Positions 13,851 to 27,124 of a stretch of 64,000 nt of DNA are shown piece after piece. The stretch is taken from assembly GCA_032191485.1 (NCBI GenBank), contig JAVDOI010000011.1, forward strand, positions 17,800,117 through 17,864,116. The letters are read 5' to 3'. The notes below the pieces were generated by a model that saw only the letters and a list, made by a program, of their open reading frames with translations, was not told the DNA's origin and searched no databases. This DNA is from Leptoclinus maculatus. Taxonomy: Eukaryota > Chordata > Actinopteri > Perciformes > Stichaeidae. Position 1 is the first letter of the stretch. Each line of letters opens with the position of its first letter. Position numbers and translations under genes: made by a program.

Positions 13851-16800
13851 CTGAACAAAAATAGGATGATGAAGCATGGCGGAAGAGTAGCTTGAGAGCA
13901 ATATGGAAAGTTATGCAGTAAGAAGGACGATGTTGAGACTGCGGAATAAACAGACAAGTTAACGTACATTTTAAGCCATTTATGAGTATACGAGCTGATA
14001 TGGCAAGTGTCCTTGATTAATTAACTGAGAGTGACTTTCCATTTAATCACTGATGCTGTAGGGCATAAACTCCTTCCAGTGGCCTGTGTTTTATGATAGC
14101 GATACATGAACCTATGCCAGGACTGAGGATAAACTAAACATATTTTTGTGGTTTGTTAAATATCGTGATGACACACCGCTGTAAACATCAACAACTGCTT
14201 TGAGGATTTGGAGGTAAAATCATATCATTGTTCTTGAGAAAGATGCATGACATTTGCTGAAGTTCCCTCGAGCCTCAAGAGGCCCACAAAGTGCACATAA
14301 AGTTCCCACTGATCTTTAATCAATTTATCCTGCAATAAGCTGCAGAAATAGGTGGTGGATGGCGCTGCATTAAAATTCTGTTTCATTTCACTTCAAAAGA
14401 GGCTTTTAATGTCAGACATTTACCTTAGCTTACCTTTAGCTCTTTGAATGATTCCTTTATTGGGATTTCCTGCTGTATGGTCTCTGGAAATATGTAGGGG
14501 AATACTGAGTAGTTACTGTACCACGACAGCAAAAGTGAGCTTTTGTTTGACTAAATCTAATATTCTGTTGAGGGTCTTGGAGACTCCTAGCCTTCTCTAA
14601 CATCTCACAAAAGCATTCTTAGGTTTGTATAATCAGCTTGATACTTAGTGATTTTTCCTCGGTGCTTAGAATCACGATTTTGAGTCCAGAAAATGACACA
14701 TTTACTCATGTTTTGGTCGCAGAGGTGGTTACAAGAGAACGTGATAATGTTAGCAAATACAACAGAAACCTGTTTTATAGTGCATCTAGAAACTGACTAA
14801 TGAGGACTATTCAATGTTAAGTCTGAAACATATCCGTATGTTCAGCACCAGATTGATTTTCTATATTTTTTTTCATGGGAAACGGAATATGCCTAATTCT
14901 TAATTCCACCGACAGATTGCTGTAAAGGTTGCTGGCAATTGATTCCAACATTTAATCCATGTATCCTGCATAAAATCATACACTAACCTTGAACGCTGCG
15001 CAAGCCAAACTCTCCATCTCTATTAAATCTGTGAATTCTAATTAACATTGCCGATGAGTCCAGCATCAGTTGCTGTGGCCATATGCTCATCTCCCTCAGC
15101 TTCACAACAGCTGAATCAGTGGTCGTCTCTTTTAACCAGAAAACACAATATGACAGCATTTGGCAAGGCCTGTTTTCTCATCTTAATGCCAGGGTTGGTG
15201 CCAAAGCTTCCTTTACTTTTTGATGAATTGGAGCACAGCGGCAGCAGGTGGCAGTGTTGCTCTTCTGCAGTTCTCCCGCAGGTTTCTTGGACTCTGCTAA
15301 TACCCAACATTGATTAATTAGTTTATAGAATGTTGTGTAGACTTTGGTGTACTGGCTCTCGTCCGCTTAAGCTCTTCACCTCTGGTCGCAGACAAATTAA
15401 CAGATAAATGGATCACCATAGAGTGGTAGAATCAATAGCCATGGCTTCAGAAATGAGAGGCGAGTCTCTGTCTCTCCTTATTTCGATCAGCCACCCCCAA
15501 GGCTCAAAACAGTTTTACTTTAATATGCCAAGGAATGGTTGATTTTAAGAAAGAATTTAGTTTTTATTCCCTTGAATATCTTGAATAACGTGTGATTATT
15601 CATCAAAAGAGTTTGGACAAATCAAGGCTTATTCACTGTCAATCATATTCAATAAAGAAACCTTTTTCAAAATAGTCATACCAGAGGTGATGGAAAACCT
15701 TTCAAGCTTTACTAAAATGCCATTGGTTGTTAAGCATATTGTTAATTTCAATGAAAATTAATTTCCTTTCATTTTAATTTTGTAAGGTCAACTGACTTTG
15801 AATAGCTTAGTGAGAGTCCACCATTATCATTAAATGTGTGCTGATTGGGACTGGCCTCGACTGAACAGTTTATGTGCTTGAAATAGAACATAGAAATTGT
15901 GGGTGCAAACCTTCTGGGAAAACGATAAGGAGAATCCTCTCTTTTTAATGAATCAATTGTGTTTCCTGCTAAAGAAATTAATTACATACCTAAATATCGC
16001 TTAATGAATTAGACAAAGAAGTTAAACACTCAGCAATCAGTCGAGATAGAAAGACACTTAATTCGTCATATAAATGAAATACTGAAAGAACAGTCATTAA
16101 TTAGCAAGAACAATAAGAGTAGTTGTTTGAAGGATACAGCGAAGGGTAAAGACATGTTCTTGATCAAAGCACTAGAGTTGAATGAAACTTCAAACTAAAC
16201 ACTTAAATTAACATTACCAGTACAAGCTTTCCCCATATACATGCAGTTATGCAGAGAGACAACAGAAGTATACGTGGTAGTAGATGTTAATCAAAGCTGT
16301 TTGAATCATGTTGACTTGTAAAGGCATGAATCATTTCTTCATCATTTCATTGCATGTTATCAGCTGTATAAGTCTATTCCTGTTTCTTTCTCTCCCTGTC
16401 AGAATGGGATGATATGAAGATGTTAAAATTCTGCGAGTAACATGGACTGCTGAGTTTATTCTTCCTGCTCTAAGGAGAGAAAAAAAACATTATGACAGCT
16501 ACTAGGACTGTGTTTTCCTTCTTCTCTGACAACGTGTTATGCATTTTATATATAATACCCTCCTCAAGTGTCACAGCAGGACCGGAGATTCTACAAATCT
16601 AGTTCTTCAGCTGGATTGTTGAATAATTGCTGAAGCACCGTTTGTATTAGCGGAGCAGAGTGCCTTCTTACACCTAGGCTCTGACTCTCAGACGGCCTCT
16701 TTAAGAGTGTCACGCCATGAAGGTCATCACTAATTCAACACGCTGCACCCTGACCAAGCAACAAAAATGTCCCCGAGAAAGAAAAGAAAGCCTCTGTTTA

Positions 16801-17796
16801 ACATATTTAATACCAGCCGTGTGTGCGAATCTAATCATACGCATTCTCTTTGAAACCCAAGAAAATGGTAATTAATTTTTCATGGTGTGAATTAGAATCG
16901 TAATTTGGAAATGTGGGATCAAAAGAAACAATTTCAATAGCTGGCTAGTGGAAGTAATCCTTAGTGGCCAAGGACAAGAGGCTGTGGTGTTCAAGATATC
17001 CCTAGTGGCAGCTTCACAGCAGAATGCAAAGAGGGATTTACCAATTTTTGCTGAATCACATTAATAAACAATGTACCTAGTAAACCATAACAACATTCAT
17101 AGGAAGAATGAGTCATGCTTATTTCTTTTTTCATTTTTAGTTCTTTCCTAAAACCGCCCACCTTTTTAAAACAACTTATACATTCCTGGTCAATGCACAC
17201 ATCCATAGGTAGTACACGTTTGACAAGTAGCTAAATGAGCAGTGCACACATCCAGTACATTGGAATCAGTCGTGCAGGCTGGATGGAGAGGTCGCCGAGG
17301 TTGTGAATCACAGAGGAATCCTAATCAGGCCTTGTTGCAACTCTAATTAATTACAACCCAGAGGGCAAAAAGATCACACAGAGACCTACAAGCTAGCACA
17401 CAGCTAGCAAACACAGACTCACACAGGCTCATAATTACACACAGTCTGATGTTGAATTCTTTCTTCGAGATAGCTGGAATAACCTTATATTCTGCCACTT
17501 TCCCTCAGCTGGCTGCCCCAGTTAGATATCCTGTATTTCCAGATAATGACTTTTGACTAATCTCCAGAGCACTTGATTGGACTTGTTGCATCCAGCTGCT
17601 TTATGTGTGGGCAGCAGCAGCAAGACAGCAAAAGTTTGCACTTGAGAAACCATGGGAGTCACTGTTGCTGTATGGACAGGAATCAACTCAGAAATCAATC
17701 CCAGTATCTTTCACTGTGATTTTCATTGGGCAAAATAGTGAGTCGAGAGAGAAATGTTTCCCATCAATTTTGAAGAACTGATACTAACACTTGACA
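13851..17796. other. Long non-coding stretch, no gene recognised
   Basis: Nearly 4 kb of A/T-rich, apparently single-copy sequence. No exon, RNA gene or transposon is recognisable. Parts such as 15960-16110 and 16800-16910 are rich in TTAATTA/TAAT cores and could be regulatory, but nothing in the sequence alone proves it. Confidence 0.5.
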
Positions 17797-17824
17797 TTTA
17801 TATATATATATATATATATATATA

Positions 17825-17860
<36 letters not shown>
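17797..17860. repeat. (TA)n microsatellite with a CTG interruption
   Basis: About 64 bases of alternating T/A, interrupted once by TACTGTA, followed by a T run. Both strands are equivalent. Confidence 0.95.
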
Positions 17861-17864
<4 letters not shown>

Positions 17865-18007
17865 TTTTTTTTTTGTATTAGGCTAACTCTTGCAAGGCTA
17901 CCTGCCATTGCAAAATGTCAACATGATGTAACATCAACTACTAAGAATAAATACAGCATCAAACAACAAAGTGGATCCAGAAATGCACTATTATTAACTG
18001 TAGCTCC

Positions 18008-18528
18008 TTAAAGTATAGTTTGACATTTTGGGAAATGCTTGTCCACTTTCTCACTGATAGTTAAATGAGGAGATCAATGGCACGCTAACGTCCAAGCAAT
18101 AAATATAAGCGCAGAGCCAACGGCCAGTTAGCTTAGCTTAGCCTAGCACTGGAAACAATAGGAAACAGCTAGCTTGACTCTGACCCAAGAAAGTGTCGGC
18201 ATAGCAGCAAGTGTAAAGACAACAACTTGTGGTTTTAAGGGCTTATGTGCTGGACTGTCTCTCTGGTAGGAACAGTGACTTAATTCTCCAGCTTCATAGT
18301 GACGCCAAGACTTCAGGAAGGCCTTTGTGCGGATTAAACACACAAGATATAGCATGTTAGTTAGTGAATTTAAGAGGTGCTTAGGTAGATTTGGTTCCAA
18401 CTGAGCCGGGCTAGCTGTTTCCCCCTGTCTTTTTGCTAAGCTATGCTAACCGTCTCCTGACTGCAGCTTCATATTACTTAACAAATATGAAAATGGCATA
18501 AAACTTCCCATCTAACATATTGCTTTAA
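18008..18528. mobile_element. Palindromic percomorph repeat (MITE-like)
   Basis: The outer ends are TTAAAG (18008) and CTTTAA (18528), with loosely complementary subterminal parts (TGGGAA on one side, TTCCCA on the other). Clear inner inverted arms are present: GTTAGCTTAGCTTAGC (18127-18142) against GCTAAGCTATGCTAAC (18435-18450), and GGAAACAGCTAGC (18161-18173) against GCTAGCTGTTTCC (18410-18422). I recognise this as a very abundant non-autonomous repeat of percomorph genomes. It has no coding capacity and the superfamily is unknown. Confidence 0.75.
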
Positions 18529-18590
18529 AAGTAGGGATTTCATGTTACATGACTCTTTAAAATATCACCAGGCTTGACCACGAATAAAAC

Positions 18591-18627
18591 AGAATATCTG
18601 CGCTTCACCGTGGAGCGCAGATATTCT
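18591..18627. other. Perfect 14-bp inverted repeat (hairpin), 9-nt loop
   Basis: The left arm AGAATATCTGCGCT (18591-18604) is exactly complementary to the right arm AGCGCAGATATTCT (18614-18627), with loop TCACCGTGG. It lies 63 bp beyond the palindromic element. Function is unknown. It is short for a microRNA precursor. Confidence 0.9.
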
Positions 18628-18898
18628 AGCCCTGGATAAAAGACTTAACCCTACAATATAAAATGATGGCACATAACATCAGCCTATTGGCCACATAAAA
18701 AAAGAAAAATCCTTTTGAGAAAGGTTATTGTCTGTTTTAATATTGGATACTGCACTTGTGTTTGTGGCAGGAGCATTAGAAAGGCCAGTGTGTGGGAGCT
18801 CTGATTAGCAGCGGAGAGGCCAGCCAGAGGCTTCCAGGGCAGCTCTGTTTGCAAACAGTGAGAGGAGCAAGGGCAAGCCAAAGCAGAAGATCACATGG

Positions 18899-18935
18899 GT
18901 GTGTGTGTGTGTGTGTGTGTGTGTGGGGGGGGGGG
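18899..18935 (+). repeat. Compound (GT)n-(G)n tract
   Basis: Thirteen GT units run directly into about 11 consecutive G residues. The G run could form G-quadruplex-like structures. Confidence 0.95.
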
Positions 18936-21900
18936 TATATGTATGCCTGCGCATGCATAATGACTTTTTTTTTTGTAAATTAGACAACGATGAGTAAAAC
19001 GTTGCTGACTCAAATCCTGGAAGTCACGCCCAGGTGATCATTCTCTGTAAAATTGTGATCTTTGACGGGCCTGAGATCAAAATAAACTGATAAAAAAAAA
19101 AAATGACGATGATGAATCATTGACTAACAAAAAGGATGTCCACTGTGAATATGTTAACCTTGAGTTTAACATTTTTGCTAATGTGCTGAGTAGGTGAAAA
19201 ACACTGACTTAACTTCAACAATGCCAAGTTCTCAAACTCATACTGATGCAGAGTACATATTTTCCCAATCGATTTGGGAGCAAATCCTCCACTAAAGGCA
19301 AACAGGACTTTAGTATTCATGGGGGCATGCATGCCTCTCACTATGTTAATAATGCTGTCTTCAGACAGGCTTAGGCTATAATGAGGATTTGCGAATTCAA
19401 ATCACAGTCTGCTACATATGTCAATGCCATCAATATAGCACAGCTCGAGCTCCAACAGTTTCCTTTCCATTTCTGACACAGGCCGACTTCTTGACCCTTC
19501 CCACCCCAACAAGGAAGCAGTAAGGAAGTTATCGGTGCTCCCATCAGATAATGACAAGATGACGACAAGATGATGACTGGCCCTCTGGCCCCTCTGGCCC
19601 CGGCTTCATGGTTTACAGGAGAGCTGTTGGCGAGCAAAAGGCATAAAAGGAAGAAATAGGAAAATGGAGAGGTCTGAGACCTGCTGCTATTTACTACTTG
19701 TCAACATATCAGCAAGTGTGATGCACGCACAGGTCACTCCAATACAATTCCCTCCACTTTTCGAAAAATGCAATCTTTATTTACTGAATGTCTATTCCAT
19801 TTTCTCTGCGCGGCTTTTAAACTGTGTTTTCTTACAATGAGACCCAATCTCTGCTTTAACTATGTTTAATAAATGTTTAATGAGATGGGTACATGAGAGT
19901 CAATCTACTTTAGCCTGCCCTCTCTCTGTGCATTGAACAGTAAGTGTTTATGTAAATGAGTTCTGGGTAGCAACTCTCCCTCTGGTCTGGACTCAATGGA
20001 TGCTATTTATTCACATAAAAAAAGATGGAGTTTAAAAAGGCATTGTTTTTATATAAACTAAACCAACGCTTGCGTGAATTGTAAATTTTGAAGCTGCGGC
20101 GTTTGCATGTTTTGGGTGTGTGAGCACCTGGGCAGCTTAAGTGCATTTCTTAACACTCCATATTACCATCATACAGAAGACTACCAGGCTGCCGTGTTTA
20201 TTTGCTACAATATCCCTGGGTCTCTCTTTAAGCTTCCCAAGCTACTCCTCTCTCTTACACTTTCGCTTCTAAATAGTTACTTTGAAGAATGAACTCCGGG
20301 TCATTATAGCCAAAGTACTTGATTAATTAAGTAGTTAACAGAGAAAGCGCAGAGCGATGGTTTGCTGCCTTTTGGTCAACACTTGTTTGCCACTGTTTAT
20401 TAAAAAGGATCCTTTGGGTGAGGAGACCTCTTAAATGGGGTTAGAGCTTGTTGAAAGCCGAGTTTCGCGGTGAATAATTGGATTGCGGCTTTGAGCATGC
20501 GTGTGTTTAAGTGTTGGGATCGAACAGCGCCTGGGGTGTGTTTACCTGAGAAGGCTCTATCCCCCCTCCTATCTCTCTTTTCTCCCTCCCACCATCCATC
20601 GCTCCTCTCCTCCTCTCTAATCAGTCTGATAAAGGATATCCTCTGCAGTCCCCCAGCCATAGCTCTGCAGCAACAGATTAGGCAGTCTGCACGTACGCAC
20701 ACACATCGTCTGCTGTGGGGAAGGAGTGGGCTGCTGGAAATGGCCAGGCAGAGGAAGAAGAAAAAATTACAGATGGACAATGGTGCACCTACACTTCACC
20801 TCTTTCACATCCCATGAAATACGCTCAGGAAGCACTGCATCACTGATATGCTTACACATACGTAAAGCAATGCCGGCACACGCGCTAGACTTAAACTCTC
20901 AGACGTGAAGTACTGGCTAACAAGCAGGAGTGAGTGGCTCTGACAAATTGGTGTGTGCTGATGAATTGGTGCGTGTGTACTTTGGCTAACAACACTCGGA
21001 GTAATGAGCAGGTTGCCCCTAAAGTAACCCCTGCATGCTGAGTTACAGAGATGGATGCCGCCTCGGACGGCTGTGGCGAAAGCACATGCCTGCACATTTG
21101 TGAGTTTTGCGGAGGAGCTGGGGAGGATGAAAGGACTTTATATTTGAATGCATGACCAGAATCCTCTCGGGGTCATAACAAATGTCCCCGGACTTTTATG
21201 TGATCACTCCAGCACCAGGCTATTTGTGTGCCTATAAACACAGAGGAGAGCAGAAGAACTCGTTCAATGGCTTTTACCATTCTAGGGATGTTGTATGGAG
21301 ACTGTTTGCTCATCTACAAATGGCGCGCTAGATGCCAAGTAACAAACATTAGTGGATGGTGTTGCTGATTTCCGACACGTTTTTATTTACTCTGAGCATG
21401 AAATTGCACCACTCAAGCTGTTTGCGGCACTAGAGCTTCTGATTTTGTAACCTCCTGGTGGCACTCGGAGGTCTCCAAACCCATTGTTCCCGAAATACAC
21501 TGCCGCCTCTGTGACAAACCTATCATGCTTTACTCGCACTGGCTTTTATAACTTCACGGAACAGGGCAGCGGAGAATACTTTACGGCTGTGTCCGTCTGA
21601 GGCTGTACGTTCATTAAACGCGCCAGCTTGCCGGTTTATGCCATTCTTCATCAAAACAATGAATGCAGGCATATTCTTTGTGAGGTATTTATATTGGACA
21701 ATGCTTGCTCAAAATACACTCCCTCCGTGTTGGCTCCCAAGTGAGACAAGACTAGCTCTGTGACTCTGCTTGTGCATCATTGTGCCCTCATTTAGCCTTC
21801 CCTGAATGGAAGCTGTTACAAGCCCGGATCCTCACAAGCAATCGGCTTAAATCACACACTTTTATGACCTATGGCTTCCTATGCTGACACACAAGACTGA

Positions 21901-23550
21901 GTGAGATGACATGCTTTGTAATTGGAGAAAAGCTGCACCTGATTCACCTCTCAGCGTGGTGTTGTGGCTGGAGCTGGCTTTAGATTTACAGTTGATGAAG
22001 TTATTAAAACGCGAGTCGGTGGTGCCTTTAATGCAGGCGGTTGTTTGTGTCGTGTGCGGCTGCTTTTACAACATCGACATGAAGTTCTAAACACATTGAT
22101 TCACAGTGTTGGCAGTGATGGTCACAGCTCTCCTTGACCGCTGGTTTATTTGAGCAATGAAACCGCGCCACAACCGTTAAAAGTCAGGTGTTGTCATATT
22201 CAGAAAGTTACCTTGAAACAAAAGAGCAGGCGGGTTATTTGAGCTGAGCAAAATATCCAGGGACACAGAGAGAAACCAAGCTGAGAGGGAAAGTTTTTGT
22301 TGTCGATACTGGCAAAATTGGAAATGTACAATTACAGAATCATGTGGAGAAAGGTTAAACCTTCGTAGCATCAGGAGGCCGCTTTTCTCTTGTGAGTGCG
22401 CCTGCATTTACACATGCATGCGAATTCTCTTTATTAAGGTCCTGAACTTCATCAAGACACGCGGCATGGCGCCATTATCTGCACCCAGAGAGCCACGCAG
22501 GGCCCCAGTGGCTGATGGGATTAAGGAACAAAGAGAATCGTGGGATTAGTCCGGTACGGCAGAGGTAGCGGAGTCTGGAAGGCAACCATTTTGTTTACCT
22601 TTGTCTTTTATTCTTCTATTCCATTTCCTCTAGGCTGTGTTGTGACTCCCTGTCGGGGGGCAGGCGGAGAGCGATATCTTGTTTGGCTCCTGACAGCACC
22701 ACTTGGAGAGGAAAATGAAAAGAGATGGTGATAACACAGAGACTCACGCATTCGCACACACCTCCTGCCAGCCTGTCCACCCCACGCTGTTCATAGGGCA
22801 ATTCAGGCCTGGCAATTTAGGGCGAGTTAAAGTGGAGGGAAAAGCCTAAAATAGTGAGGCAAGGGGAAAGAGAGGGGAAGAGGAGAGAAAAAGGAGACCT
22901 GGGGAGTGATTGGTGGAATGTGTGAGGGACAGATGTAATTTTCAGACAACGGCAGGGAAGTGATGTCATTTTCTGGATGCAATTTGTGTGTGCGAGGGTT
23001 TGTGCGCATGTGGTGTGCAATGTGGGACAATGCAGATGCTAAAGTAGCACTTGGATGGAGGTTTTGGCACTTAGATTTTTTTTGGGGGGACAAAGATTGT
23101 TTTTCGTGATATAATGGCCACCTTAAGAGTTTTCATTTTGTGTGCAGACTTGACTAGTTTGGCCATAAACACATTTGTCTCCAGACTATATTAAAGAAGC
23201 TTTAACCAAAAGATTGATGATTGTCAAGTAACTAACATTTCCTTCTTTTCCTCTTGCTTTTCATTTTAACAACCCGGTGATAAAGCAACATGCACAGCAA
23301 AAATAATCTCCTGCAAATGAGTTTTAAATTTTGGGAAGGACAAAATTGATACCCCTATCAATGTGAATTGTGACTTTTATTAGGCTCTCTCTGTTGGACT
23401 CGCCAAACTAATGTTGTGCTGGGACAACATTGTTTGATGCATTGTGCTCCTGGCTGTCTTGCTAGACAATTAGTCTGACAGATGAATTAAAGAATACGAG
23501 GCCATTTCCTGCAGGAGATGAATCCCTCCTGCCTAAGCACATATCCATTT
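18936..23550. other. Long non-coding stretch, no gene recognised
   Basis: About 4.6 kb without a recognisable gene or mobile element. The open frames at 20400-20817 on both strands lie over a pyrimidine-rich segment (20560-20620) and have no domain. The interval 21230-22480 is repeat-free and of mixed composition, so it could hold conserved regulatory sequence. This is untested. Confidence 0.5.
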
Positions 23551-23576
23551 GGGGGGGGGGGGGGGGGGGGGGGGGG
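23551..23576 (+). repeat. Poly(G)26 run
   Basis: Twenty-six consecutive G residues. Runs of this length are unusual in vertebrate DNA and are prone to length error in sequencing. Confidence 0.95.
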
Positions 23577-25813
23577 TATTCTCATATCATAGGAAGAAAC
23601 ATTAAAGATTAAACATAAAACTTTTAGCGTTTGGTAATTGAATGGTTTAATGGCTGCACTCTCAAAGTGAACCAAGGACATCTTTGTTGTTGAATTTGAA
23701 CTGCAAAACTGCAAAACTTTGAATGCAATGCCACTGGACAAGAAGTCCTTTTAATAAAGGCCGGCTGTGTTTTTCTTACATCCCTTCTAAAGACCAATGA
23801 TGAATTTATTCAACTTTAAAAGATGTTCCAAAAATAGTCTCAAACTAAATCTCAAAGATACAATGTACAACAAGCATTGAGAAGCTAAAGTCAACATGGC
23901 TATGTTAGAAAACAGTTACCTGTTTATACAGTCACCAGACACTGAACAACATCAGCTATCATTTTTAGTCATGTTAGTGAAGTCAAGTTGAACTTAGGTG
24001 CAAAATTCACTCTCTATTTTGGTCTCTGAGTATAATATAGCTTAAAGACACGACAAAGCTCCATAGAGCTGAGGGGAACATGGGATCATTTTATTAACTG
24101 TTGACAAGTCACTGAATTTTTTTTGCAGATATACTATAAACATACAACTTCATACTAAACAGTGACTTATGATTCCCTGAAATGTATCCATTGCCGTCAC
24201 TAAATAATCAAATATTTAAATCTTCATCTCCTCTGCAGCCTCTTCTCACTCTCGTCCACCCAGTTCCCTCTCCAATATTTAATTCAAATCAGGATTTAAG
24301 GATGAGTGTCACGTTTAATTCCCTCCTCTATAACTATGACTGATGGTGTTGAATCAATCTAAATAAAGCTGGTGATGCCATGTGGTCACTATAAACACGG
24401 CAGGGTCGGCTCCTGTTGTTAAACTGTCCTCTTACCTCATCCTTCCCTCATTATGCAGACAGCAGGTCAGCCATGAGGTTAGAGGGTGTCAGGAGGAAAA
24501 GACAGATTCAGCTAGTTACACCTCACGTTGCTCTGTGCATTAAATGGGCTTGATAAGCTTTATTGGGCTGTGTCTTGATGTGACTGAGTAGTTGATTTAA
24601 TAAATCCCGTAGCCAGAGGTTATAGTGAAAGGCAGATGTAGTATAAACCCCCTCATAATCTGCTCAGATAATTGGCTACTTTAAAATAAGACCCTATAAC
24701 CAATCAACGATAGAACCCATTTTTAAAGGTGTAAACACACAGGTCATGACCTCATGAAATCACAAAATCTATGCAGCCCAGCAGATTTTATTTGAGCATT
24801 CACCTGAAGATAAGACAGCGTTTATTGGCGCCTCTCGTGACCTCCTCGTCCTTGTGAATCTCAGCGGAACTGTTAGTGTCTTGATGGAAGGTTACCTCCT
24901 AGTATAAAACACTCGGCTTCTGCAACAACAACTTTATAGAACACCTGTGGGAGCGGGATTTTATGAGCTCATCGGCTGCATGATTTTACATTTTCCAGTT
25001 GGCAAAGTGACATATGCTGCAGGAAACAAACAACGACACCCGAACCTCACGAGCCGCATGCAGATGGCTGAAGTTAGTCATGTTGGTCCATTGCAAAGCG
25101 CTGTGACCTTGGTTGTCCCGCTAAGACATTACGACCACGATTTCTAAAAGGAAAATAGATTAAAATAGTCGTCTTGAACCATGGGGCCAATCCTTATGAA
25201 GAATATTTGATGATTCTGCATTAACCACAAATGCGTCATTACATTATGCCATAATCAAAGTCAAAACGATGAGTTAACAGTTGTCTCTACATGTTAATAT
25301 TCAATTATATCTCTCTTCTTTTAAGAGCCTCCAATAACTATGAACATTTGCATGCAGTTAGCATAACCACGCTGGCAGAGACTGACATAGAAGAGCAGTA
25401 GTTATATATCTCCTTGCGGCAGAGCACGTCGATTCTTTTGGGATCAGTTGAAATTATGCAAAAGCCCAGTTTTCATTTTCATGGCTGCATTTTACATGCT
25501 GTCTTACTGTCTGCCCCTTTGAGTTATATCAGGGTGCTTTATCACCTGGAATAAAGCAGAGATAAATGTTGCTGAGAAAGTGTAAAACACAGGCCGCTCT
25601 GCTCTGCAGTATGCATGTGTATCGAGTGTGTGTGTGTGTTTGTGTGCATGGGTGCGGCTGTGTGTGTGTGTGGTATTTAATGCTCTAAATCTTGAGGTGG
25701 TATGTGTGTGTGTAAACTATGAGCATTCTGCAGACTCGGCTTCTCACGTCGTTCCCATTCTGCTGAGGATGCGCTTTCGGCTCAGGGCTGCAGGAGGTCA
25801 CTGTCTGACAGAG
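23577..25813. other. Non-coding stretch, no gene recognised
   Basis: A/T-rich single-copy-looking sequence. GT-rich patches lie near 25628-25715. No exon or element is recognised. Confidence 0.55.
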
Positions 25814-25847
25814 CACACACGCACACACACACACACACGCACACACA

Positions 25848-25930
<83 letters not shown>

Positions 25931-25937
25931 AAACACA
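25814..25937 (+). repeat. (AC)n microsatellite with GC and AA interruptions
   Basis: About 124 bases of AC repeat. The first 40 bases and the last 10 carry GCAC and AAAC variants, and the core is pure. Overlapping open frames are repeat artefacts. Confidence 0.96.
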
Positions 25938-27105
25938 TGCCCACGTTTGTACCTTTCCTGACATTTGACACACACATGGATCCAGCTGCCAGTAAAAGGA
26001 GTCCATTCCCCTGGTGACATTTACCTGGGGTTACCAGAAATCATTAGTTAAGGTCAGTTTTATAACTTCTGAATAGGGAGGGGCATAACAGCCCTGACTC
26101 CATCTACACCACTCCATGCTCTGTATAGCTCTATAGCAATGTGTGTGGGTGCACTGAGCAAAAATGCCCTCTGAAATAGATCTGGCACATTTTGATAAAC
26201 ACTGCGTAGAAAACATCTCTAGAAATACACCTCTTATCCTCGAACAGTACCGTGCTTATACAATTTGAAAATTGAAAGCAGTTTCTCACTGTATTCCCTC
26301 TGTTAAGGCCCTCGATCCTGTTTGCCTGCACCTATGGTGCCTCTGTTATCTTGTTTGTACTTGAACAGTTTTCACAGACTTGAGCTCCTGCATTTGGGGA
26401 TGTTTTGGCGAAATCCCTCTTGAGAGACTGACTCTGCTCCCTCTGAAAAAGAGAAAACCAAACTCGAGAGAACAATAGGGGGAGATCAAAGTGCATGGGC
26501 TCAGAAATATATGGTAAATACAAGCATAATTGTGTATGTGTTGTGTGCGTGTGTTTGTGTCTATATGTTTGCAGCTGAGAGGTAATGAGTACCAGAGAAG
26601 GGATTCACAAGAGCCTGCTGCACAGAGGCCTTTCTGAAGAAACATATTTTTCTGACTATATTCCTCACACCTTTTTTTCTACTATAAAGCACAGCTTGAT
26701 TTCTCACAATACATCTACTTACATTAGAGCTTCCACTGCCTTGGGATTCAGTGAAGTCGTGGTGCATAGTAATATGGAAGTGCGTGCACAAAAGAAACCC
26801 CAACCTTTACAGCTCACAGATGCAAACGGCTTCATCAGAAAGCAACCTCATTGGCTCACTTAGAATCCGTTGACAGGAAGGGACAGAAATATTCCGATCA
26901 TGTACCACTAGCGTAAGTTATTTCTTTCTTCTGTCTCACTCTCTCGCCCCCTTTTCTCAGTGATCCACAACTCAACTGACCAGACTGGAGTGTCATAGGT
27001 GGTTAACCGAGGACTGCGGAAAATCACAAGTCATTTAATGACACACCGTGAAACAACACAAAGGCATAATTCAATATCACAGCACATTCCAATTTAATCA
27101 TACCT
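25938..27105. other. Non-coding stretch, no gene recognised
   Basis: Short overlapping open frames occur on both strands between 26031 and 26863, none with recognisable domains. Confidence 0.5.
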
Positions 27106-27124
27106 GGGGGGGGGGGGGGGGGGG
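27106..27124 (+). repeat. Poly(G)19 run
   Basis: Nineteen consecutive G residues, one of several long G or C runs in the window. Confidence 0.95.
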
